Origin: an uncultured Saprospirales bacterium
GTDB lineage: Bacteria; Bacteroidota; Bacteroidia; Chitinophagales; JADIYW01
NCBI GenBank assembly: GCA_938008535.1
Contig: CALLKF010000100.1
Location: forward strand, 1 to 22,072
Reading direction: 5' to 3'
Length of the DNA stretch: 22,072 nucleotides
Part shown: positions 14,877-22,072 of the stretch, in pieces
Numbering within the stretch: the stretch's first letter is position 1
How the letters are laid out: every line of letters starts with the position of its first letter
The notes under the pieces: model-generated
The model's database searches: none
What the model was told of the DNA's origin: nothing
Seen by the model: only the letters and a program-made list of their open reading frames with translations
Made by a program: the position numbers and the translations under genes

Positions 14877-15596
14877 TTATTTTGAAATTCTTTTTATCAA
14901 ACACAACGTATGCGTTTGTGTTTTTGTTTCTTCGTCATAAATTCCTTTACTCGTTAAAATATCAACACGCACTTTTCCAGACGCATGAATGATTTTTGTT
15001 TTTTTATCTTCTTTAAAAACGATTCCAACATGAATGATTTTTTTTGTTTCTGGATTTTCAAAGAATGCTAAATCTTCATTCCGAATATTTTCAAAAGTAA
15101 TGGTTTCACCTTGTGTTGCTTGTTGATATGCATCGCGCAAAATTTGGATTCCATTTGCACGGAAAACTACTTGTGTAAAACCAGAGCAATCAATTCCAAA
15201 AAAGGTGCGACCACCCCAAAAATAAGGTGTTTCCAAGAATAGTTTCGCATCATGTAGAATAGAATTTTTAATTCCTAATTTATTCAGTTTTCGCTTTTCT
15301 ACAAACGAACCCATCGGTGCAAAAATCTTTTTCTCTTCTACCAAAATTTCTTGAAATAATTCTTTCACAACATTATGTGTTTGCTGATGTTGCTCTGTTT
15401 CTTTCCATTGTTTTTTATCAATCCAGCCAATGTAGTCATCGTGCTTTAATTTTACTTTTGTCCATTTTTCATTTTCTTCCAAAATATCAAATGTTTCACC
15501 AAATAAAATTTGATTTACTATTTCTGCTTTATCAGATGGTTCGCTGCGCATTGGAATTGCCGATAAGTTATTGATTCCAATTTTTTTAGTACTCAT
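14877..15596 (-). CDS. NlpC/P60 (C40) peptidase with SH3b domain
   Basis: 239 residues. The N-terminal half (about 1-65) is a bacterial SH3 domain (PMRSEPSDKAEIVNQILFGE, ending YIGWID). The C-terminal NlpC/P60 domain has YFWGGRTFFGIDCSGF with catalytic C137, HVGIVF with H189 and IIHASG with H204. Such enzymes cut the gamma-D-Glu to diamino-acid bond in muropeptides and act in peptidoglycan remodelling or recycling. No signal peptide is visible, so it may be cytosolic (muropeptide recycling) like the YkfC type, or the export signal is not recognised. First gene of the seven-gene minus-strand run. Confidence 0.88.
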   Translation of the reverse strand: MSTKKIGINNLSAIPMRSEPSDKAEIVNQILFGETFDILEENEKWTKVKLKHDDYIGWIDKKQWKETEQHQQTHNVVKELFQEILVEEKKIFAPMGSFVEKRKLNKLGIKNSILHDAKLFLETPYFWGGRTFFGIDCSGFTQVVFRANGIQILRDAYQQATQGETITFENIRNEDLAFFENPETKKIIHVGIVFKEDKKTKIIHASGKVRVDILTSKGIYDEETKTQTHTLCLIKRISK

Positions 15597-15674
15597 TTTG
15601 TTTAGTTTATTCTTTAAAAAGTAGTTCTCTAGGATTGATTTGTATCAAATAATAAATAAAAATAAGAATTGCTA

Positions 15675-15705
15675 TTGACAAACTCATTTATTAGGTATAA
15701 TATTG
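15675..15705 (+). promoter_or_regulatory. Promoter of the PKD-repeat adhesin gene
   Basis: TTG (15675-15677), 20-nt spacer, TAATATTG (15698-15705), 7 of 8 to TAnnTTTG. Transcription would begin near 15712, about 18 nt before the ATG at 15730, supporting that start. Confidence 0.5.
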
Positions 15706-15729
15706 TAATAACATTTAAACCCAAAATCA

Positions 15730-18700
15730 ATGTTAACTTCTTTACCAAAATTGGTAGCGTGTTTCACGGCTATCCGCAGATATTTATCTGGCATCTTGTT
15801 ATTTTTTATACTAATTTGTACAAAAAATAACTGCGAAGCACAGTTAAATGCAAATTTTATTCCTAGTAAAGATAAAGGTTGTGCTCCATTATTTGTAAAT
15901 TTTAGAAATACTTCAACTGGAAACCAAGATAGTTGTTTCTGGAATTTAGGTGTAAATGGAAATACATCTGATGATTGTAATCCAGGAGCTATATTTAATT
16001 CACCTGGTATATACACCATTAAACTAACAATCTTTAAAGCTGGTGCATCTTCTACAATATCTAAAACAATAACTGTATTTAAAGATCCTATTTCAAATTT
16101 TACAGCGTTACCAAGAATTGGTTGTGTTCCTTTTGATGTTCAATTTCAAGATTTATCTACTATAGGTGATGCACCGATTACAAACTGGACTTGGGATTTT
16201 GGTGATGGAAATATTAATACTACAAGAAATCCTTTGCATACTTATATAAACAGTGGAAACTCTAGTGTTTCATTAATTGTTACTGATGCAAATGGTTGTA
16301 AAAACACCTTGACAAAAGATGATTTTATTACAAAAGCAACCAAACCAATCGTTGATTTTTCTGTCAATAAAACACATACATGTGTGCTACCATTTGCTGC
16401 TCAATTTACTAGTACTGTAAGCTCAACATCTAATGTAACTTATCTTTGGGATTTTGGAAATGGTTCCACTTCAACTACTGCAAATCCAACGTGTAATTAT
16501 AATCAATTTGGAAATTATAATGTGATACTCACTGTTAAAGATGCAAATAATTGCACGGCAACTAAAGCAATTCCAAATGGTGTACGTTTAGAAAAATTTG
16601 ATGTACAAGCTAATTTACCAGCAACTACATGTACAGATAAAAATATTAAACCAACTGTTTTTTCTAATTACAGTCCTTTTTATTGTGATTGGAATTTTGG
16701 CAATGGACAAACTTCTACTTCCAATGCACCTACGTTTAATTATGATTTGCCAGGTAATTATACCATAAATTTAACAGCTACAAATGATGATGGTTGTACT
16801 GATTCTGCAAATTTTGTTGTTCAAGTGAATGAAGCACCAAAAGTTGGATTTACTATTAATCAAACCGCATCATGCGTAGCAGCAAATTTTTCATTTACTA
16901 ATACTTCAACTGGAGCTAATCAATACCGTTGGATTATAAAAAAAGGTGGTGTAACTATTGAAACATCGAACGAAGTAAATCCATCCTTTTATTTAGATGA
17001 TTTTGGTTTATATGAAGTAATCTTAGAAGCAACTTCTCCATCAGGATGCAAATCAACTTTAGATAGCACAGATGCTATTTATGTTGGAAAAGATAGAATG
17101 AATCCAATATTTGATAAAGATAAAGGATGTAAAACACTTAGAGTTCATTTTAATGCAAACTTGACTCATTATTTTCCCGCAACCAGTGTTGTTTGGGACT
17201 TTGGAGATGGAACAACAGGAACTGGTGAAAATCCATATCATAATTATACGGATACAGGTACTTTTTATGTAACTGTTACTGCAAACTACGATCCACCATG
17301 TTCACCTATTAGAAAAAGAATCGGCCCAATTCGTGTAGGTGATAAATATCCGTTTACCGGTGATTTTGATTTAACAACTGTATGTGTGCACAAAGAAACG
17401 GTAACATATACTGCTACTGGTGGAATTCCTTCTACAGAATTTACATGGATTTTTGGCGATGGTACAGATCAAGGTAGAGATGTAACACATATTTATACAT
17501 CACCTTCTCAACCCAAAAAATACATGGTTTCTTTGATTGCAGAAAATAATACTTGCAAAGATACCTTAGAAATTAAAGAAATATTTGTCGCATATCCAGA
17601 AGCACGCTTTTCTATAAAACAAGTTTGTGGCGAACAAACTATCAAATTGACAAATGAATCCAAAGGCCATGATAGAGCATTTTGGGATTTTGGCGATGGA
17701 ACTACAGCAAATACCATGGATGAATTTTTGACACATGTTTATCCAATTTCATATAAAACAGCCAGTATTTTATTAATTGTATATAACGATAGCACTGGCT
17801 GTGTTGACTCTATGCGTAGAAACGTAAATTTCTCTGTACAAGATTCTATTAATTTCAGCATTCAAAATCAAAAAGGTTGTGCGCCTTTGTTTGTAAAATT
17901 TAGTTCACCACTTGACACAAATATTACAAGTTATAATTGGGATTTAGGTTATGGTTTGCATGTCTTCGGCAATCCAGCAATCGGTTTTTATCCTACTGCA
18001 GGACAATTTATTGTTAGTTTATCTGTTCAATACAGAAATGGTTGCACCGTTCAATCATCTATTGTCGATACTGTTACAGTAATTGATATGCAACCTAATT
18101 TTATTCTTCAAAAAATAAGCGGTTGCAATCCAGCAAACTATAGTTTTACCAACATATCAAATTCTGTAGATGCACCTATAACATTATCTACTTGGCGTTT
18201 GGATAATGGTACACCTAAGTTCGGTGATGATGTAAGTTTTACTATTAATGGCATTGGAAATCACACGGTTAAGTTAGTAGTTGAAAATGGTTTTGGTTGT
18301 AAAGATTCTGTTTCTAAAAAAATTAATATTGTTCCTGTAAAAGCAGATTTTACCGTAAATAAAAATGATGTTTGTGCAGGAACAGAAATTAAATTTAATA
18401 ATTCATCAACAGGAAATAATTTAAAATATTTATGGGATTTTGGTGACGGAACTACATCTTCAGATTTTGAACCTATCCATGTTTTTGCATCTGAAAGAAA
18501 TTATACAATTAAGTTAAAAGTATCTGATGGTACTGGTTGTGAAGATAATATGGTGAAAAATTCATTTGTAAGAATAAAAAATTTACATGTCAATTTTACA
18601 GCATCACCAACCTTTAAAACTTGTCCAGACTTAATTTCAGATTTTCAATTGCAAGCACCACCAAATGCACAATTCAAAGATATTATTTGGGATTTTGGAA

Positions 18701-20355
18701 ATGGTAATCAAAGTAACAGTAATAATACACGTCCTCAAAGTGTTTATACTCGTTCCGATTCTTTTGATGTTCAGCTAGTAGTTGTAGATACCAATAATTG
18801 CGTTGATACTGTTCGAAAAGAGAATTACATTATTGTTTCCGGACCACAAGGTAGTTTCTCTTTCACGCCAGATTCTGGTTGTTTGCCATTGCAAGTTCAA
18901 TTTAATGCACAATTCAAAAATACTACAACAACTATTTGGGACTTCGGTAATGGCGACACACGCGAAGATCATTCTTTAGCAAACAATATCAATTTCACGT
19001 ATTTGCGCGAAGGTGAATACACGCCAACTTTAATATTGAAAGATAATTTTGGTTGTACTATAAATTTAATTCCAACCAAAAAAGTAAATGTAGCTCGCAT
19101 GTATTCTACGTTTGATCTTGATAAGTATAATATTTGCAATGGTGATGGTCAGTTTACTATTTTAGATTCTCTATACACATCACCAAATTCAAGCATCACT
19201 AAAAATTATTGGACTGTTACAGATTCTCTAAAGGTTGATACGTTAAATACGAAATCTTTTACACCACCACATCATGGTTTTTATAAGTTTGATTATTATG
19301 CAGAAAACACATTTGGTTGTAAAGTTCATCAAACTAAAACTGCAAGCGTATTTTCTAAACCTAATTTTGTTTCATCTGATGATAAAGTAATTTGCAAAGG
19401 TGAACAAATTCCATTAGATTTAAATACCAACGCAACAACTATTCAATGGTCACCAACCACTGGATTAAATAATTCTACTAGTTCATCTGTTATTGCAAAA
19501 CCTAGCAGTACTACTGTTTATGCTGTCAAAGCATTTATAAATCCGATGTGTCCAATATATGATACTATCAAAGTAGATGTACGAACATCTCTAAATGCTA
19601 AAGCATATCCTGATACATTTATTTGTATTGGTGATACAGTGCAGTTGCATGCAGAAGGTGAAAGCACTTCATTGAATCAAACTACAATTGTTTGGCAGTC
19701 ATCAACTACTTTATCTAATACTAAGATTCCGGATCCATTGGCTTTTCCAAAAAGCAAAACAACTTATTACGCTACGTTTAAAAACGGAACCTGCGTTATT
19801 CCAACTATTCCAGTTACGGTTGATGTGAAAAAATTACCATCTGTAAAAGCAGGCGATGAGCAAACAGTTATAAAAGGAATGGAAGTACAATTGACTTCAA
19901 CTTCTCCAGATAATGTTACCTATGCTTGGAGCGAGAACTATTTTTTATCGTGTTTAGATTGCGCCAATACAACAGCAAAACCTGAGCAAGACACAACTTA
20001 CAGAGTTACTGTAACCAATGAATTTGGCTGCACGGCAAGCGATGATCAACACGTAAGAATTATTGAAGATTGTAATGGCGATGCCGTATTTATTCCAAAT
20101 ACATTTACACCTAATGGTGATGGACAAAACGATATATTAAACGTTTACGGACCAGGTGTGCAAAGTGTAAAACAGTTCAGAATCTTCAATCGTTGGGGCG
20201 AGTTAGTCTTTGATACGCGTGATATGAATGTCGGTTGGGACGGAACTTATAAAAACGAAAAATTATTGCCTGCTGTGTTTGTATATTATGTAGATGTAGA
20301 ATGTATTGATGGCAGACGAACTATTAAAAAAGGAAATATAACTTTAATAAGATAA
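15730..20355 (+). CDS. Large PKD-repeat T9SS type B cargo protein (SprB-like adhesin)
   Basis: 1541 residues. A basic N-terminus and hydrophobic core (YLSGILLFFILIC, about 18-30) form a signal peptide with likely cleavage near CEAQ. About a dozen PKD-type repeats of roughly 90-100 residues follow, recognised by WDFGDG/WDFGNG motifs (for example WTWDFGDGN, VVWDFGDGT, YLWDFGDGT, IIWDFGNGN); a few are degenerate (RWIIKKGG, YNWDLGYG, STWRLDNG). Each repeat has a Cys near its start and a GC near its end, which may form disulfides. Three Ig-like modules then lead to the CHU_C/type B sorting domain (1453-1541: NTFTPNGDGQNDILNVYG, FNRWGELVF, VGWDGTYKN). It is exported by the Sec and type IX pathways to the cell surface. 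A PorP/SprF gene follows 43 nt downstream. Confidence 0.93.
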   Translation: MLTSLPKLVACFTAIRRYLSGILLFFILICTKNNCEAQLNANFIPSKDKGCAPLFVNFRNTSTGNQDSCFWNLGVNGNTSDDCNPGAIFNSPGIYTIKLTIFKAGASSTISKTITVFKDPISNFTALPRIGCVPFDVQFQDLSTIGDAPITNWTWDFGDGNINTTRNPLHTYINSGNSSVSLIVTDANGCKNTLTKDDFITKATKPIVDFSVNKTHTCVLPFAAQFTSTVSSTSNVTYLWDFGNGSTSTTANPTCNYNQFGNYNVILTVKDANNCTATKAIPNGVRLEKFDVQANLPATTCTDKNIKPTVFSNYSPFYCDWNFGNGQTSTSNAPTFNYDLPGNYTINLTATNDDGCTDSANFVVQVNEAPKVGFTINQTASCVAANFSFTNTSTGANQYRWIIKKGGVTIETSNEVNPSFYLDDFGLYEVILEATSPSGCKSTLDSTDAIYVGKDRMNPIFDKDKGCKTLRVHFNANLTHYFPATSVVWDFGDGTTGTGENPYHNYTDTGTFYVTVTANYDPPCSPIRKRIGPIRVGDKYPFTGDFDLTTVCVHKETVTYTATGGIPSTEFTWIFGDGTDQGRDVTHIYTSPSQPKKYMVSLIAENNTCKDTLEIKEIFVAYPEARFSIKQVCGEQTIKLTNESKGHDRAFWDFGDGTTANTMDEFLTHVYPISYKTASILLIVYNDSTGCVDSMRRNVNFSVQDSINFSIQNQKGCAPLFVKFSSPLDTNITSYNWDLGYGLHVFGNPAIGFYPTAGQFIVSLSVQYRNGCTVQSSIVDTVTVIDMQPNFILQKISGCNPANYSFTNISNSVDAPITLSTWRLDNGTPKFGDDVSFTINGIGNHTVKLVVENGFGCKDSVSKKINIVPVKADFTVNKNDVCAGTEIKFNNSSTGNNLKYLWDFGDGTTSSDFEPIHVFASERNYTIKLKVSDGTGCEDNMVKNSFVRIKNLHVNFTASPTFKTCPDLISDFQLQAPPNAQFKDIIWDFGNGNQSNSNNTRPQSVYTRSDSFDVQLVVVDTNNCVDTVRKENYIIVSGPQGSFSFTPDSGCLPLQVQFNAQFKNTTTTIWDFGNGDTREDHSLANNINFTYLREGEYTPTLILKDNFGCTINLIPTKKVNVARMYSTFDLDKYNICNGDGQFTILDSLYTSPNSSITKNYWTVTDSLKVDTLNTKSFTPPHHGFYKFDYYAENTFGCKVHQTKTASVFSKPNFVSSDDKVICKGEQIPLDLNTNATTIQWSPTTGLNNSTSSSVIAKPSSTTVYAVKAFINPMCPIYDTIKVDVRTSLNAKAYPDTFICIGDTVQLHAEGESTSLNQTTIVWQSSTTLSNTKIPDPLAFPKSKTTYYATFKNGTCVIPTIPVTVDVKKLPSVKAGDEQTVIKGMEVQLTSTSPDNVTYAWSENYFLSCLDCANTTAKPEQDTTYRVTVTNEFGCTASDDQHVRIIEDCNGDAVFIPNTFTPNGDGQNDILNVYGPGVQSVKQFRIFNRWGELVFDTRDMNVGWDGTYKNEKLLPAVFVYYVDVECIDGRRTIKKGNITLIR

Positions 20356-20398
20356 AATATAAAGATGTAAATAATTCTAAACGATTAATACAACATAC

Positions 20399-21427
20399 AT
20401 GAAAACCCTAACAATTCTTGCAATAGTACTCTCTATTGGTATCAAAGCTTATGCACAAGACGAACACTCGTCACAGTTTTATGCAATACCATCAAAAATA
20501 AATCCTGCGTTTACTGGATTTTTTAATAACGATTATTTTGTCGCGGCATCTTATAGAACGCAGTGGAATACAGTTACGGTTCCATATCAAACGGTTGGCG
20601 CATCGATGGAAATGTCACTCATAAAAAATAAACATCCAAATTCATTTGTTGGTGTTGGTATAGAAATTATGCACGACCAAGCGGGTACCACTAACTTTCA
20701 AACCAATCAAATCAGCTTAAATTTATCGTATTTACAAGTGTTGGATGTAGAGCGAAATCATATCATCGGAATTGGTTTTCAAAATGGAATGATGATGAAA
20801 AGTTTTGATTTTTCAAAAGCTACTTTTGGCAATCAATTCAATGGTTACGATGGATTTAACCAAGGTATGAGCCCGAATGAAAATGGCTTAAACACCAAAC
20901 AAATTGATTATAATGTGGGTATTGGCGGCGTGTATTCGTATGCACCAGCGGCACACAAAAATTTATACGCTGGCTTTTCTGCTTTTAATATCACACGACC
21001 AAATATTTCGTTTTATGATGGCACAGAAATCAGACAAAATGTGCGCTATGTAGCAACTGTTGGTGGCGAAGTTGAATTAAAAAATGGTTGGTCATTATTG
21101 CCATCTGCATTGTTTCAATCGCAAGGAAATAACAGAGAAATTGTATTTGGTACTTTTGCAAAATACAGTTTAATGAGAAATAGAAAAGAACGTTTGGCAT
21201 TCAACGTAGGTGCGTGGTATCGTGTAAAAGACGCCATCATTCCAGCCATTAAATTAGAATATAAAAACATAAATGTTACCGCAAATTTCGACATCAATGT
21301 GTCAAAATTAACGAAAGTAAGCAAAGCCATTGGCAGCGCTGAAATTTCAATTTCCTATTCAGGAAATTTATTTAAGGAACATGTAAAACCGAACAAACCA
21401 GTGCATTGTCCGTCTTTTATTTTTTAA
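20399..21427 (+). CDS. PorP/SprF family T9SS outer membrane protein
   Basis: 342 residues. A signal peptide (about 1-19, cleavage after AYA) leads into DEHSSQFYAIPSKINPAFTGFF, the conserved start of the PorP/SprF family, followed by amphipathic strands typical of an outer-membrane beta barrel (GVGIEIMHDQAG, YNVGIGGVYSYA, FNVGAWYRVKDA). SprF works with the large type B cargo SprB in secretion or anchoring. Its position 43 nt after a type B cargo gene suggests it serves that protein specifically (inference). A strong terminator lies 50 nt after the stop. Confidence 0.92.
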   Translation: MKTLTILAIVLSIGIKAYAQDEHSSQFYAIPSKINPAFTGFFNNDYFVAASYRTQWNTVTVPYQTVGASMEMSLIKNKHPNSFVGVGIEIMHDQAGTTNFQTNQISLNLSYLQVLDVERNHIIGIGFQNGMMMKSFDFSKATFGNQFNGYDGFNQGMSPNENGLNTKQIDYNVGIGGVYSYAPAAHKNLYAGFSAFNITRPNISFYDGTEIRQNVRYVATVGGEVELKNGWSLLPSALFQSQGNNREIVFGTFAKYSLMRNRKERLAFNVGAWYRVKDAIIPAIKLEYKNINVTANFDINVSKLTKVSKAIGSAEISISYSGNLFKEHVKPNKPVHCPSFIF

Positions 21428-21476
21428 AAGACATTCAGTGCTTGCCTTTAGTGTTATGTATGTAAGTCAATGCGAA

Positions 21477-21510
21477 AGATTTTTCCGAAGAGTAAGCTTC
21501 GGAAAAATCT
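21477..21510 (+). terminator. Strong intrinsic terminator after the adhesin/PorP-SprF operon
   Basis: Perfect 14-bp stem: AGATTTTTCCGAAG (21477-21490) and CTTCGGAAAAATCT (21497-21510), 6-nt loop, followed by ATTTTTTTTA. It ends the plus-strand operon. Confidence 0.92.
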
Positions 21511-21619
21511 ATTTTTTTTATTATTGATGTCATGTTGAACGAAGTGAAACATCTTTTGTATAGCAAAGCACTTGTGTAAGAATAATACTAAACGAACTAC
21601 ATTTCACTATTTGTGATGC

Positions 21620-21657
21620 TGTCAGACTGAGCTTGTCATTGTCAGACTGAGCTTGTC
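21620..21657. repeat. Tandem 18-bp repeat overlapping the acyltransferase 3' end
   Basis: TGTCAGACTGAGCTTGTC occurs at 21620-21637 and again at 21640-21657 (20-bp period). The nearby stretch around 21528-21552 (GTTGAACGAAGTGAAACATC) looks like another short dispersed repeat. From memory, such units are frequent between genes in Bacteroidota genomes. The second copy supplies the last codons and the stop of the acyltransferase gene. Confidence 0.8.
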
Positions 21658-22072
21658 GAAGTCCTAGCCAATGGCTTAAAATACTCATCATGTTCCACCA
21701 AAAATGCTTCCATTTTTTGTCGAACAATCAACTTCAATTTCTCTAAATTTTCAATCGTATAACCATCAGTTGAAATTGCTGGCAAATGCGTAACTTCTAA
21801 AATCCCTGGTTGCAACAGCAGCGTATCTACTTTATTTAGCTTTCGCAAATTTGTCAGCATCACAGGTAAAATAGGCACTTTCGCATCAATAGCTAACTCA
21901 AACGCGCCATCAAAAAATGGCAACAACGGTTCTTTGGTTCGGTTGCGTGTTCCTTCAGGAAATAAAAAAATAGAAATTCCTTGTTTCAAATCACTCAACA
22001 TGCGCACTTTGCTGGCGTGGCGCGCTTCTTTGCTGCTTCTGTCAACAGGTAAACACATCAAACTAAATAATT
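21642..22072 (-). CDS. 1-acyl-sn-glycerol-3-phosphate acyltransferase-like protein (5' end outside window)
   Basis: The reading frame is open to the right edge of the window; the N-terminus, including the catalytic HX4D motif, is missing. Visible is FLFPEGTRNR, the glycerol-phosphate binding motif of PlsC-type acyltransferases, followed by FFDGAFELAIDAKVPILPV, the family's third block (GAFxLAxxxxxPIxPV). The enzyme family acylates lysophosphatidic acid in phospholipid synthesis at the inner membrane. The last residues, RTSTSSV, are encoded by a short intergenic repeat, so the C-terminus seems to have been extended by repeat insertion. An ATG and a TTG near 22056-22061 are internal codons, not the start. 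Confidence 0.85.
   Translation of the reverse strand, partial: LFSLMCLPVDRSSKEARHASKVRMLSDLKQGISIFLFPEGTRNRTKEPLLPFFDGAFELAIDAKVPILPVMLTNLRKLNKVDTLLLQPGILEVTHLPAISTDGYTIENLEKLKLIVRQKMEAFLVEHDEYFKPLARTSTSSV

Noticed and set aside
15684..16019. Minus-strand 111-codon frame over the adhesin start
   Set aside because: It would overlap the adhesin promoter and signal peptide region; the plus-strand gene is clearly coding.
1..22072. CRISPR array or insertion sequence
   Set aside because: No regularly spaced repeats with spacers and no transposase gene; the only tandem repeat is the two-copy 20-bp unit at 21620-21657.

Overview
The window looks like chromosomal DNA of a low-GC Bacteroidota bacterium. 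The support is a type IX secretion (T9SS) type B cargo protein next to a PorP/SprF protein, a DUF4199 protein, a Haem_bd-family protein, promoter boxes of the TAnnTTTG type with an upstream TTG, and A-rich leaders without clear Shine-Dalgarno sites. There are two parts: an accessory island (about 1-5029) abutting a tRNA-Val gene, and ordinary chromosome (5030-22072).

Island, left to right: (i) the N-terminal 381 codons of a large minus-strand protein with a PD-(D/E)xK, Cap4/DUF4297-like nuclease domain followed by a NACHT/STAND-type P-loop ATPase, which is the architecture of an anti-phage sensor-effector; (ii) about 500 bp without a gene, carrying several strong nested inverted repeats (candidate structured RNA); (iii) a small zinc-ribbon membrane protein and a lipoprotein in one minus-strand unit; (iv) a divergent XRE-family regulator separated from them by a perfect 9-bp inverted-repeat operator; (v) an excisionase-like HTH protein immediately followed by a tyrosine recombinase that points at tRNA-Val(UAC). 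The other end of the island lies outside the window.

Chromosomal part: a minus-strand group (FAD oxidoreductase of the HI0933/BaiN family, DUF4199 protein, RlmI-like methyltransferase, heme-binding protein); a plus-strand isoaspartyl peptidase; and a tight seven-gene minus-strand run (NlpC/P60 hydrolase with SH3b, sirtuin, Nudix hydrolase, cytidine deaminase, SoxA/TsdA-like diheme cytochrome, SoxB-like thiosulfohydrolase, unrecognised 308-aa protein). The first four deal with cell wall and NAD/nucleotide metabolism. The next two suggest a small thiosulfate/sulfur-handling module without visible SoxYZ. After these come a 1541-residue PKD-repeat T9SS type B adhesin and its PorP/SprF partner on the plus strand, a strong terminator, a short dispersed-type repeat, and the 3' part of an acyltransferase gene whose last codons lie in that repeat.

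Most interesting: the nuclease-STAND defence gene with the structured non-coding segment upstream of it, and the XRE/operator/lipoprotein/zinc-ribbon cassette beside it on the same island.
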